A stretch of 30,808 nucleotides of DNA from a virus: IMG/VR virus record IMGVR_UViG_3300046810_000278, positions 1 through 30,808 of that record; one strand, written 5' to 3'. This document shows positions 21,004-29,260 of this stretch, piece after piece. How positions within the stretch are numbered: position 1 is the first letter of the stretch; each line of letters opens with the position of its first letter. The notes under the pieces were generated by a model. That model did not search any database and was not told where the DNA came from. It worked only from the letters and a program-made list of their open reading frames with translations. Position numbers and translations under genes: made by a program.

Positions 21004-21545
21004 CTTATCGCAACGTGGTTTCCGCTGTAGTCCGAGCGCTGGCCGCCGAGACAATCACTTCGGCAGGGGGCTGCGATTTTGAGCCCAAGGTGCAGTGCGC
21101 CAAGCAGAGAGGGGAGATTGTCGGCAAGGAGGCTGCTCTCCTGACGGACTGCTGGGTTTTCGGGCGCTTGCACAAGGCGCTGTCTGCGGAGCATTGGCGC
21201 GCCCTGGTAGCGAAGTTCTCCACGCATACCGAACGCAAGCATGCGGCTATTGCTGAACTAACCCGAGTGTTGCGCTCACCCGCGCCGGAGCGGTTCCTGC
21301 ACTGCGCGGTGGTGACCTGGGCATTCCCTCGGCTTCCAGGTGTGGATGGCAAGCGCTCCACGAACGTGCTGCCGGCCGGCTGGTACGAGATGGACAACTG
21401 GTCGAACGAGCCGCACCCGATCAAGACCCAGGAACGGTGGAGGCGGGACATTCGCAAAGCGCTGGAGAGCAGTGTAGACCTGGCCCTAGTCGAGGCTCAG
21501 CACATCCTTGAGCATGAAGGCCTTGTGATATCAGAAGTCGCTTGA
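21000..21545 (+). CDS. Probable late antiterminator (Q position)
   Basis: A 181-residue soluble protein, MTYRNVVSAVVRALAAETIT..., coupled to ninG by an ATGA overlap. It is the last rightward early gene before a strong terminator and the lysis genes, which is the place of the late gene activator Q. No clear zinc finger is visible (CDFEPKVQC is only one pair) so it is not a lambda Q homologue by eye; other Q families exist. Call rests on gene order. Confidence 0.6.
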   Translation: MTYRNVVSAVVRALAAETITSAGGCDFEPKVQCAKQRGEIVGKEAALLTDCWVFGRLHKALSAEHWRALVAKFSTHTERKHAAIAELTRVLRSPAPERFLHCAVVTWAFPRLPGVDGKRSTNVLPAGWYEMDNWSNEPHPIKTQERWRRDIRKALESSVDLALVEAQHILEHEGLVISEVA

Positions 21546-21865
21546 CGGGCGGTGATCCATTGAGCCATTATTCACCCATCCTGTCATTCCTTTGTGCATC
21601 AAGGTGTGACGACCAGTTCGTACTCTTCGGAGCGGGCGGTGCAGGAAAGTTGTTGACGTTAGGAGGGGCCGCGTTTTTTGGATTTATTGTTCTGATTATG
21701 TGGTGCGTCGCTTTAAAACTTACTTCTAACACTCAACAAACTGGACCAAAAGGGGATAATGGTATGGCTAAATTAATTGGTGTTTCCTTGGCAACATTCG
21801 TGGCAAACGCTTCAACGGCCCTACTCGTTAACAACCTTCCAGCACTTAGCATTCGGGTGATTTAA
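21542..21865 (+). CDS. Possible small membrane protein
   Basis: A 107-codon frame with two membrane segments (LLTLGGAAFFGFIVLIMWCVALKL, about 37-60; AKLIGVSLATFVANASTALLV, about 75-95). The only starts are TTG (21542, overlapping the preceding stop as TTGA, or 21560). The stretch 21640-21865 is A/T-rich compared with the genes before it. It may be a late-acquired accessory or a holin-like protein. Confidence 0.45.
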   Translation: MTGGDPLSHYSPILSFLCASRCDDQFVLFGAGGAGKLLTLGGAAFFGFIVLIMWCVALKLTSNTQQTGPKGDNGMAKLIGVSLATFVANASTALLVNNLPALSIRVI

Positions 21866-21903
21866 TAACCCACCGGTTTCGCGAGTCCAGCGCAACCAAC
21901 AGG

Positions 21904-21936
21904 ACCCCGGTCGACATCGTCGATTGGGGTTTTTTT
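21904..21936 (+). terminator. Intrinsic terminator before the late genes
   Basis: ACCCC (21904-21908) pairs with GGGGT (21926-21930), with additional pairing of TCGAC/GTCGA inside, then a run of seven T. It separates early and late genes, so late transcription must be antiterminated here or start downstream. Confidence 0.85.
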
Positions 21937-21957
21937 ATGCCTCGAATTCACCTGTAG

Positions 21958-22025
21958 CCAGGACAGCCTTCGGGAAGGCCTGGACGTCGATAGCCGGATA
22001 GTGCGACGCACGGATCAACGCCGGC
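21958..22025 (+). other. Two adjacent stem-loops in untranslated DNA before the holin
   Basis: First, CCAG-bulge-GCCTT-CGGG-AAGGC-CTGG (21958-21983). Second, GCCGG-ATA-GTGC-GAC-GCAC-9-CCGGC (21993-22025). They lie in the 405-bp gap 21866-22270, which has no convincing gene. Such stacked stem-loops after a terminator resemble RNA antitermination or processing elements. The rest of the gap holds one weak terminator-like hairpin (22158-22182) and the holin ribosome site. Confidence 0.5.
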
Positions 22026-22270
22026 AGCCCGCGCACTCTGACCTCACAATGCTTTCAGGGTGGCGCGAGACAGGAACAGCGAGATCGATGCAAAGGGGCG
22101 TCGACGCTGGGAAAGTCTTTGGCCGACAGCTCGGAAAGACGAGCGCACCTATTCAGGGCCTCTGCATTCGCGGGGGCTTTTTCGTTTTCGGCTCCCCACA
22201 CCCATTGCCCCGAGCTGGGAGTGCAGCGGACGCCGGATTTATCAATCTCCCCAAGGGGGAGGCAACCCGG

Positions 22271-22594
22271 ATGCCAAACATGCCTGATAAGCCAGACACA
22301 TGGGCCAAGATCTGGCTGGCGTTGAGCAATCCGCTCTGGCAGGGCGCAATCATGGCCATCACCGTATCGTTGCTTCGCGTGATGTACGACGCGAAGGAAA
22401 CCAGTAAGCGTCGGATCCTGTTCGAATCGCTGATCTGTGGATCGCTGAGCCTCGTTGCGTCCAGCATTATCGAGTGGATGGCCTGGCCTTCCAGTCTGTC
22501 GGTCGCTGCCGGTGGCACGATCGGCTTCCTTGGTGTGACAGCCATTCGCGAGCTGGTGACCCGCTTCCTCGGTCGCAAGGCGGATGCCGCATGA
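22271..22594 (+). CDS. Phage holin, lambda family
   Basis: A 107-residue inner-membrane protein of the lambda-type holin family: MPNMPDKPDTWAKIWLAL at the N-terminus, three hydrophobic segments (about 17-36, 50-65, 75-92) and a C-terminal IRELVTRFLGRK. It would form the lesions that release endolysin. GGGAGG lies 8 bases before the ATG; a second in-frame ATG nine bases later could give a shorter product, reminiscent of the dual starts of lambda S. Overlaps Rz as ATGA. Confidence 0.88.
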   Translation: MPNMPDKPDTWAKIWLALSNPLWQGAIMAITVSLLRVMYDAKETSKRRILFESLICGSLSLVASSIIEWMAWPSSLSVAAGGTIGFLGVTAIRELVTRFLGRKADAA

Positions 22595-22977
22595 AAGCCT
22601 TCGCCGCTGCAATCATCATCGCCCTGGTCGCTGTCCTCCTCGTAGGGATTCAGCAGTACCGCGTGATCGCCCTGCGCGCCGACGTGAAGTTCGAAGCCGG
22701 CGAGAAGCAGAAGGCGGTCGACGCCAACGTCGAGAGTCAAGCCACCATCACCACGCTGCGCGCCGAGGCCCAGCGCAACGCCGACTACCAGAAAGACCTG
22801 AACAAGCGTCTTCAGGCCAGTCAGGCAAAAGCCAAAAAGGCGGAGAAGAACTTTGAAGAACTCAAGCGCAACAGCAAGCCTGTTCGTGATTGGGCTGCTC
22901 AGCCTCTGCCTGACGGCCTGCGCGGGAAAACCGGCGGTGGTAACAAAGACAGCGGCGGTAAGAGTCGAGCCCCCTGA
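22591..22977 (+). CDS. Rz: i-spanin (Rz)
   Basis: A 128-residue inner-membrane spanin: an N-terminal anchor (AAAIIIALVAVLLVGIQQY) and a long periplasmic coiled coil (VKFEAGEKQKAVDANV... about 35-95). With Rz1 it would fuse the inner and outer membranes in the last step of lysis. It follows the holin directly with no endolysin gene between. Confidence 0.9.
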   Translation: MKAFAAAIIIALVAVLLVGIQQYRVIALRADVKFEAGEKQKAVDANVESQATITTLRAEAQRNADYQKDLNKRLQASQAKAKKAEKNFEELKRNSKPVRDWAAQPLPDGLRGKTGGGNKDSGGKSRAP

Positions 22978-23119
22978 ACTGGTGCCGTGTGAGCGAGTAG
23001 CTGATGAAGACCTCGCCGACAATGGCCAGCTCTGGGAACTGAAGAACCAAGCCATCAACCTGCTCGACACCTGTGCAGATCAAGTGGACGCACAGATCAA
23101 GCGCAGTCAGAGCAAGTAG
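22853..23119 (+). CDS. Rz1: o-spanin lipoprotein (Rz1), start inside Rz
   Basis: An 88-residue outer-membrane lipoprotein with a signal and lipobox LTAC (LFVIGLLSLCLTAC), then a proline-containing short periplasmic part. It begins within the Rz gene in the next frame, the embedded arrangement typical of spanins. The start is a TTG at 22853 with GGAG about 8 bases upstream; a GTG at 22886 is an alternative. The exact start is uncertain, the product is secure. Confidence 0.88.
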   Translation: MKNSSATASLFVIGLLSLCLTACAGKPAVVTKTAAVRVEPPELVPCERVADEDLADNGQLWELKNQAINLLDTCADQVDAQIKRSQSK

Positions 23120-23156
23120 TCGCGACACGTTTCGCGAATCAGCAAATTGTGTCACG
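23119..23156. promoter_or_regulatory. Imperfect copy of the rha inverted repeat
   Basis: GTCGCGACACGTTT (23119-23132) matches 17193-17206 exactly; a degenerate right arm AAATTGTGTCACG lies at 23144-23156. It sits at the end of the lysis genes, before the minus-strand insertion. Confidence 0.55.
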
Positions 23157-23164
23157 AGGTACTT

Positions 23165-23713
23165 TCAGAGATCTTCCATAGGGCTGCGCCTATTTTTACA
23201 ACGATCGAGTGAATTTCGGTTTTGCTCTAGTTTTCTCACGGCCTCTTCTCGTCGCTGTCCCCGCAGCGCAGAAACCTCGGCTTCGGATACGGATAAATCT
23301 CTTTCAGCATCGTTGATTGCTCGTTCGAAGACTGCGCAGCGTTTGTCGTCTGCCACGAGCTTCTTCCAAGTCTCCGCTTCAGCTTCAATTGTTTCGATCT
23401 GCTTCTCTGCGGTACTCGATCGATTCCGAGCTGACTCTAAGCTTTGCTTGCTAGTTTCGAGCGCTAGAGCCGAGGCACGTAGCTCTTGATTTAAACCCTT
23501 TACGTTGGATTTCAAAGAGTCATTTTCTTTCCGCGCTTCATAGAGGCGATCCGTTAGATTTGCAACATCGCTTCTCAGCTGGCCGCGCTCTTCCGATAGG
23601 TTTATCACATAGTGTAAGCCCGCGCCGAGTACGGCCAGCAACGCGCCATTGGTCAACCAACTTCGTACTGAACTCTTCGTCTGTTTCTCTTCGGGTGCGT
23701 CTTTTTCTGGCAT
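23165..23713 (-). CDS. Membrane-anchored coiled-coil protein, minus-strand insertion
   Basis: A 182-residue protein with a charged N-terminus, one membrane segment (NGALLAVLGAGLHYVINL, about 22-39) and a long coiled coil of Asp/Glu/Arg-rich heptads over residues 40-175. It runs against the surrounding late genes, with no clear ribosome site at its ATG (23713). The coiled coil superficially resembles spanins, but orientation and size make an accessory role more likely. No family recognised. Confidence 0.7.
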   Translation of the reverse strand: MPEKDAPEEKQTKSSVRSWLTNGALLAVLGAGLHYVINLSEERGQLRSDVANLTDRLYEARKENDSLKSNVKGLNQELRASALALETSKQSLESARNRSSTAEKQIETIEAEAETWKKLVADDKRCAVFERAINDAERDLSVSEAEVSALRGQRREEAVRKLEQNRNSLDRCKNRRSPMEDL

Positions 23714-23805
23714 TTATAAGGCTCATGTAGATTCACTGTTCAACTCTGGGTGCACGATTTCAAATTTAGGAATTCATCGCGAGAGTTGGTTCGCTTGGGC
23801 TCGAA

Positions 23806-24399
23806 TCAGCTGTTAGCCATTTCGAATACAGCTTTGGATGCTAGGCCAAAACCTTTGCTCAACGCGTCATTTGCCAAAGTTTTTATGGCTTCAACCATCC
23901 CGCCCTTAGCTGCCTGCTGAAGGCTAGCACCAATGCTTTCGCCTGAAAGCGTTGATGGAGTCGCTTTCAAAATTTCCAGAGTCTTGGCAGTAAGGATGCA
24001 ATCTTCGAACTTGTAGGCATAGGAAGACTTCTGGCGTTCGACGATGTATCCGGATTCTATTAGCCAATCAATGGTGCCAGTGAAGAATTCAAATGGCTCA
24101 CCACCTCTGCATTTGTCATCTTCGGAGAGTTCTCTATTAAAAAACAGGGCTTCCTTAAAATCCATGACGTACAAGTCAACCGGAATTGGAAAACTGCCGT
24201 AGAGCTTTGAGAAAACCAGGCCTGTTAACTGGTCGAAGCGCTCAATATTTGGATCAGACACGTAGTAGACCTGCTTTTTGTTCTGGAGGTCTCGACAAAT
24301 ACCGGCTTTCTGCCACCAATTCAAGTTCCGGGGACTTATGAAGAGGCCATTTCCACCAGGCTCACTCAGCGATCTGTGGAATCTGTCTGGCTCGAACAT
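23806..24399 (-). CDS. Unknown protein with winged-helix-like middle, minus-strand insertion
   Basis: A 197-residue protein. The middle part (FDQLTGLVFSKLYGSFPIPV... FFTGTIDWLIESGYIVERQ... DCILTAKTLEILKATP) has the pattern of a winged helix-turn-helix. The C-terminal 50 residues are an Ala/Gly-rich amphipathic helix stretch (SLQQAAKGGMVEAIKTLANDALSKGFGLASKAVF). I recall similar proteins in other pseudomonads without known function. The ATG at 24399 opens inside the start region of the plus-strand metallopeptidase gene, so the two overlap head to head by about 60 bases. With the gene at 23713 it forms a minus-strand pair. Confidence 0.7.
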   Translation of the reverse strand: MFEPDRFHRSLSEPGGNGLFISPRNLNWWQKAGICRDLQNKKQVYYVSDPNIERFDQLTGLVFSKLYGSFPIPVDLYVMDFKEALFFNRELSEDDKCRGGEPFEFFTGTIDWLIESGYIVERQKSSYAYKFEDCILTAKTLEILKATPSTLSGESIGASLQQAAKGGMVEAIKTLANDALSKGFGLASKAVFEMANS

Positions 24400-24961
24400 T
24401 TGCCTAATCCCTGCTCCGGAAGTATGGGAGTGGCTCCAAGCCGAGATCCTTGCCGACAACGGAAGCATCCACAACGAAGACCACGCCCATCTGATCGATG
24501 CGGACGTGAGAGTCATGTGGGCGTCTGCTGCCTTCACGAAGAAGGGACGAACAGTTGTCGGTCAGGCCGAACAAGTAGCGTTCCGCGCCGGTGGCTGGCA
24601 GAAAGCCCGGATGGAACAGCAGATGCTGGATTGGTTCGGCGACGTGCCGGCCTACATCATCACCCTGGCCGCCGACTACTGCGCCCAATGCTCTGACGCC
24701 GACTTCTGCGCACTGGTAGAGCATGAGTTGTACCACATCGCTCAGGCGACCGATCAGTACGGCGCACCCAAGTTCACCCAAGAAGGATTGCCCAAGCTTG
24801 AGATGCGCGGACACGACGTTGAAGAGTTCGTCGGTGTGGTGCGTCGATATGGGGCGAGCCCTGAAGTGCAAGATCTGGTGGACGCTGCAAACAATCCTGC
24901 CGAGGTAGGGAAATTGAACATATCGAGGGCCTGCGGAACCTGTCTGCTCAAGTCGGCCTGA
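24338..24961 (+). CDS. Phage putative metallopeptidase (HExxH)
   Basis: A 207-residue protein with the zinc site VEHELYH (His129, Glu130, His133) and family features WASAAFTKKGRTVVGQAEQV (61-80) and DWFGDVPAYIITLAADYC (98-115). Proteins of this phage metallopeptidase family commonly sit before terminase genes. I start at ATG 24338 because GGGGA lies 4 bases before it, but residues up to about 24 match poorly what I expect and lie under the divergent gene; the insertion probably replaced the original start. Confidence 0.85.
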   Translation: MKRPFPPGSLSDLWNLSGSNICLIPAPEVWEWLQAEILADNGSIHNEDHAHLIDADVRVMWASAAFTKKGRTVVGQAEQVAFRAGGWQKARMEQQMLDWFGDVPAYIITLAADYCAQCSDADFCALVEHELYHIAQATDQYGAPKFTQEGLPKLEMRGHDVEEFVGVVRRYGASPEVQDLVDAANNPAEVGKLNISRACGTCLLKSA

Positions 24962-24991
24962 CTTTGACAGTACTTTGACGGATGCCCACTT

Positions 24992-25468
24992 ATGGCCGCA
25001 CTCAGAGACGAGGTGAAAGCCTTTGTTGTACAGGCTCTCGCCTGCTTTGACACGCCATCGCAAGTGGTGGCGTCCGTCAAAGAAAGATTTGGACTCGAAG
25101 TTACCCGCCAACAGTGCGAGGCATACGACCCGACCAAGTACGTTGGACGCAACCTGCACGTGAAGTGGCAGACGCTTTTCAACGACACCCGCAAGAGATT
25201 CCGCGAAAAGACGGCAGAGATCCCGATCGCCAACCGAGCGTATCGACTTCGCACCTTGGGACGCATGGCTGAGAAGGCCGAGAACATGAAGAACATGGCG
25301 CTGACTGCCCAGTTGCTGGAGCAGGCAGCCAAAGAAGTGGGCGACGTTTACGTGAATCGTCGCCTCGAACCTGAAAAACCTCTGGGCTCCCAAGCGGACC
25401 AGCAGCACGCCGTTGCTGAGTACACCCTGGAGCCTGATGAGAATGTCCCCGCTACCCCGTACCTATGA
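24992..25468 (+). CDS. DUF2280 protein, probable terminase small subunit
   Basis: A 158-residue protein whose N-terminus (AALRDEVKAFVVQALACFDT... VTRQQCEAYDPTKYVG) is a helix-turn-helix of the DUF2280 family, found directly before large terminase genes. It should bind the packaging site and guide the large subunit. The last 26 bases overlap the next gene. Confidence 0.85.
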   Translation: MAALRDEVKAFVVQALACFDTPSQVVASVKERFGLEVTRQQCEAYDPTKYVGRNLHVKWQTLFNDTRKRFREKTAEIPIANRAYRLRTLGRMAEKAENMKNMALTAQLLEQAAKEVGDVYVNRRLEPEKPLGSQADQQHAVAEYTLEPDENVPATPYL

Positions 25469-26762
25469 CCCGCCGGTAAAGCTGACGCCGAAGCAGGCGA
25501 ACATTTACTGCTGGGGCTTCCAGCCACAGGCGCGCTTCCGCGATGCGGTGTGTGGTCGCCGGTTCGGCAAGACGTTCTTGGGCAAAGCTGAGATGCGCCG
25601 AGCTGCTCGGCTGGCAGCTGAGTGGGGCGTGAGCGTCGAGGACGAGATCTGGTACGGCGCGCCGACCTTCAAGCAGGCCAAGCGCGTGTTCTGGCGTCGG
25701 CTGAAGCAGGCAATCCCTGAAGCGTGGCGTGCACAACGTCCGAACGAAACGGAATGCTCGATCACGCTCAAGTCTGGCCACGTCATGCGCGTGGTAGGGC
25801 TCGACAACTACGACAACTTGCGCGGCTCCGGTCTGTTCTTCGTCCTGGTGGATGAATGGGCTGACTGTCCATGGGAGGCTTGGGAAGAGGTTTTGCGGCC
25901 GATGCTTTCGACCTGCCAATACTCGATACCGGGCATCGGCATGCGGAAGGGTGGTCACGCGCTACGCATCGGCACGCCCAAGGGATTCAATCACTGCTAC
26001 GACACGTTTCAAGACGGCCGGCCGGGGCATGAGCCTGATCACAAGAGCTGGCTCTACACCTCGCTCGATGGCGGCAACGTTCCGGCTGAAGAGCTGGATG
26101 CGGCGCGCCGCAAGATGGACCCTCGCACCTTTCGGCAGGAATACGAAGCCAGCTTTGAGAATTACGCAGGTGTTGTCTACTACACGTTCAATCGTGAGGC
26201 GAACCGCACCAGCGAAACCATCAAGCGCGGCGAGGCCTTGCACATCGGCATGGACTTCAACGTCATGAAGATGGCGGCAGTCGTGCACGTCATTCGCGAT
26301 GACCTGCCATTGGCGCTCGGCGAGTTTTCAGATGTGCGGGACACGCCTGAGATGATCGAGAAGATCAAGCTCCGCTTTCCTGACCACAGCATTGCGATCT
26401 ACCCGGACGCCAGCGGCCAGAACACAAGCAGCAAGAGCGCAAGCGAATCTGATCTGTCACTGCTGAAAAAGGCGGGATTTACCGTAGTGGTGGATTCGAC
26501 CAACCCCGCTGTGAAGGATCGGGTCAACGCCATGTGCGCGATGTTCGCCAATACCTACGGCGAGCATCGATATCTGGTCAACGTCGACCAGTGTCCGAAA
26601 TACACGCAGTGCCTGGAGCGCCAGATTTACACGGACAAGGGCGAGCCCGATAAGAAGGCCGGCTACGACCACCTGGTGGATGCCCCTGGCTACTTCATTG
26701 CCAAGCGGTACCCGATCAAAACACGCACAGGCGGAACACGCCGAATTGGAGGCTTGGCCTGA
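25443..26762 (+). CDS. terL: Terminase large subunit
   Basis: A 439-residue DNA-packaging ATPase-nuclease. Walker A is CGRRFGKT (37-44), Walker B FFVLVDE (132-138) with the catalytic Glu, motif C region GTPKG (177-181). The nuclease half has MDFN with Asp271, PDASG with Asp322 and GYDHLVDA near 407-414, an RNase H-like metal site. It starts at the ATG at 25443, with GGAG 10 bases upstream, and overlaps the preceding gene. Its stop overlaps the portal start as TGATG. Confidence 0.94.
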   Translation: MSPLPRTYDPPVKLTPKQANIYCWGFQPQARFRDAVCGRRFGKTFLGKAEMRRAARLAAEWGVSVEDEIWYGAPTFKQAKRVFWRRLKQAIPEAWRAQRPNETECSITLKSGHVMRVVGLDNYDNLRGSGLFFVLVDEWADCPWEAWEEVLRPMLSTCQYSIPGIGMRKGGHALRIGTPKGFNHCYDTFQDGRPGHEPDHKSWLYTSLDGGNVPAEELDAARRKMDPRTFRQEYEASFENYAGVVYYTFNREANRTSETIKRGEALHIGMDFNVMKMAAVVHVIRDDLPLALGEFSDVRDTPEMIEKIKLRFPDHSIAIYPDASGQNTSSKSASESDLSLLKKAGFTVVVDSTNPAVKDRVNAMCAMFANTYGEHRYLVNVDQCPKYTQCLERQIYTDKGEPDKKAGYDHLVDAPGYFIAKRYPIKTRTGGTRRIGGLA

Positions 26763-28222
26763 TGCCAGTGCAATCGACAAACCCGGACTACGACGCGCAC
26801 ATCGCCGAGTGGGAAATGATGGACGATGCCCTCGAGGGTGAGTGCGCCGTCAAGCGTAGCGAGCGCAACCTGCACAAGCCGAGTGGCATGGTCGAAGCTG
26901 AGAAGCTCGACAGTGCGGGCAACAAGTACCTCTACGAGAACTACACGAACCGTGCTCAGTACGAGCACTGGGTGCGCGATTCGCTGCGATCGATGATGGG
27001 GCTGGTTTCCCGGTTGATTCCGGAGATTGAGCTGCCCGCCGGCCTGACGGGGATCGAGGACAATGCCACTTCTGACGGCTTCGGCCTGAAGCAACTGTTC
27101 TTCCGCATGGTCCGCCAGGCTATTTCACACGGCCGCGTCCCTCTGGTGGTGAACATCGATGAGCGCGGCGAACCATACTTTTCAACATACGCCACGCGCA
27201 ACGCGATCAACTGGGACACGGCTGATCAAGGCGGTCGCCAAGACCTGGTTCTTTCGGTGTTCCGGGAGTTCCGAAAGAAGGGCAGCGACCGCTACAGCCA
27301 CGACTGCGACACGGTGTTCCGCGAGTTCTTCATGCAAGGCGAGACCTGTTACACCGCTGTGCGGAACGAAGGTGGCGAGATCGTCGAAGAGGAGAGACCC
27401 CTGGGCACCACTGGCACCGATAACCGACTGGTCAAAGGCCTGTCATACCTGCCGGTGATCTATTGCGGCTCGACCGACAACTCGCCGGAAGTGGATGAGG
27501 TGCCGTTGCTCACGATGGCGCGTGCGGCGCTGAAGTCCTACCAGTTGAGCGCTGACTACTTCACTGCGCTACACCAGACCAGTCACCCGCAACCATGGGT
27601 ATCTGGCCTGGATGACTCGGTGGAGCTGAGCGTGACCGGGCCATCTGCGGCATGGGATCTCGGTCGAGACGGCAAATGTGGCTATCTGGAGTTTCAAGGC
27701 GCTGGGATTGAGGCCGTGCGCAAGGCAATGGATGACCAGAAAAACGCCGCGCTTGAAGCCGGCGCCAAGGTCATGGATGTCGGCGGTACCGAGTCGGGTG
27801 AGGCGCGTAAAACACGTCAGAACGACCAGCACGCCACTTTGCACAGCATTGTCGTCACGGTGGCAGAGGCAGTGGAGCAGGCGCTGCGCTACGCAGCTGA
27901 GTGGAAGGGCTACGACCCCAAGCAGGTCAAGTTCAAGGTGAGCCCTGAGTTTGTGACCCCTGTGGTCGATGCCCAGGTGCTTGCGGAGCTGCTCAAGGGA
28001 ATGATGGCTGGCACGATCAGCGCCGACACTTACTGGCAGTACCTCACCACCGGCAAGTTGCCGGATCGCCCATACGAAGACGAAGCCGACCTGATCAGCG
28101 ATGAGCGCGAGTCGGCCGGCATCAACTTGGACAAAGACGATGCCAACGACAAACCTGGCGCAGGCAGACAGCCAACTGCTGGAGCAGACGACGCGCCACT
28201 CGGTAATGCTGGAGCGGCTTAA
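26762..28222 (+). CDS. Portal protein (DUF4055)
   Basis: A 486-residue DUF4055-type portal protein that would form the dodecameric ring at the packaging vertex. Family features are the start YDAHIAEWEMMDDALEGE, YLYENYTNRAQYEHWV, the stretch RVPLVVNIDERGEPYFSTYA and the helical C-terminal portion with TRQNDQHATLHSIVVTVAEA. The tail is acidic and disordered and overlaps the next gene by 83 bases. Confidence 0.9.
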   Translation: MPVQSTNPDYDAHIAEWEMMDDALEGECAVKRSERNLHKPSGMVEAEKLDSAGNKYLYENYTNRAQYEHWVRDSLRSMMGLVSRLIPEIELPAGLTGIEDNATSDGFGLKQLFFRMVRQAISHGRVPLVVNIDERGEPYFSTYATRNAINWDTADQGGRQDLVLSVFREFRKKGSDRYSHDCDTVFREFFMQGETCYTAVRNEGGEIVEEERPLGTTGTDNRLVKGLSYLPVIYCGSTDNSPEVDEVPLLTMARAALKSYQLSADYFTALHQTSHPQPWVSGLDDSVELSVTGPSAAWDLGRDGKCGYLEFQGAGIEAVRKAMDDQKNAALEAGAKVMDVGGTESGEARKTRQNDQHATLHSIVVTVAEAVEQALRYAAEWKGYDPKQVKFKVSPEFVTPVVDAQVLAELLKGMMAGTISADTYWQYLTTGKLPDRPYEDEADLISDERESAGINLDKDDANDKPGAGRQPTAGADDAPLGNAGAA

Positions 28223-29252
28223 GGCCGGCGAGGTCAAGAAGTTCGAGAAGTACCTTCGCCAGATCGACACGCTTGTGCGGGTGCAGTTGACCCGGAAGGA
28301 GCTGACCACCTACAGCCGGGACCGCCTTGAGCAGTTCCTGGCTCGTGTGGACGGCAAGCTGCTCGAGATCTACAAGGCCTACGGCGATCTGGTGCAGACA
28401 GATCTGGTCGATATCGCTCTGTACGAGTCGACCTTCGAGGCCAACAGCCTGAGCAATGCGCTGTCCATCGACGCGGTGGTGCCGAGCAACACGGTGATCC
28501 GCGCGGCGGTGTTCTCCTATCCGCTGCAAGTGAAAGGCATCGACGGCGGCAAGCTGCTGAAGACCTTCGTCAGCGGCTGGACGCGCACGGAGACGATGCG
28601 CGTGACGAACACCATCAGGCTCGGGTTCGGCCAGGGGCAGACGAACGCCCAGATCATCAAGGCGATTCGCGGTACCGCGGCGCAGAACTTTACGGACGGA
28701 ATCCTTGCGGTGAGCAATCGCAACGCCGCCTCTGTGGTGCAGACTGCGATCCAGCATGTGGCCACCACAGCCCGGATGGAAACGCTAAAGGCCAACAGCG
28801 ACGTGGTTCTGGGCTATCGGTGGGTTTCGACGCTCGACCGCAAGACCTCGCAGCAATGCAAGGGGTTGGATGGTATGCGCTTCGATTTGGGCAAAGGACC
28901 GCTGCCGCCGGCACACATTAATTGCCGGTCAACTACCGTGCCGACGACGCGGCTTTCGGAACTGTTCGCTAAGGACGCAACGCGCGCTTCGGTGGGCGAA
29001 AACGGCGGAGCACAGGTAGATGCGAGCCTGAACTATTACGAGTGGCTGGCGACGCAGCCGGCGAGCTTTCAGGATCATGCGCTCGGACCCGTGCGAGCCA
29101 AGTTGTTCCGCGATGGCGGCCTGACGCCTGAGAAGTTCGCCAAGCTGCAGCTCGACAAGTCGTTCAAGCCGCTGACGCTGGCGCAACTGAAGGATGCAGA
29201 GCCTGACATGTTCATCCGTGCAGGCGTTACACTCGGCGCTCAACCAGGTTGA
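28140..29252 (+). CDS. Minor head protein, MuF/SPP1 gp7 type
   Basis: A 370-residue virion protein. The C-terminal MuF-type domain (228-268) has WVSTLDRKTSQQCKGLDG followed by PPAHINCRSTTVP, characteristic of SPP1 gp7 family proteins, which associate with the portal and enter the capsid. The N-terminal half is helical. I start at ATG 28140, inside the portal gene's 3' end. Confidence 0.92.
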   Translation: MPTTNLAQADSQLLEQTTRHSVMLERLKAGEVKKFEKYLRQIDTLVRVQLTRKELTTYSRDRLEQFLARVDGKLLEIYKAYGDLVQTDLVDIALYESTFEANSLSNALSIDAVVPSNTVIRAAVFSYPLQVKGIDGGKLLKTFVSGWTRTETMRVTNTIRLGFGQGQTNAQIIKAIRGTAAQNFTDGILAVSNRNAASVVQTAIQHVATTARMETLKANSDVVLGYRWVSTLDRKTSQQCKGLDGMRFDLGKGPLPPAHINCRSTTVPTTRLSELFAKDATRASVGENGGAQVDASLNYYEWLATQPASFQDHALGPVRAKLFRDGGLTPEKFAKLQLDKSFKPLTLAQLKDAEPDMFIRAGVTLGAQPG

Positions 29253-29260
29253 GATGGCGC

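Noticed and set aside
23165-23713. A second i-spanin
   Set aside because: Membrane anchor plus coiled coil is spanin-like, but it is on the opposite strand, and a complete Rz/Rz1 pair is already present.
24404-25408. A 334-codon minus-strand frame
   Set aside because: Antisense to the metallopeptidase and DUF2280 genes, both with clear family motifs.
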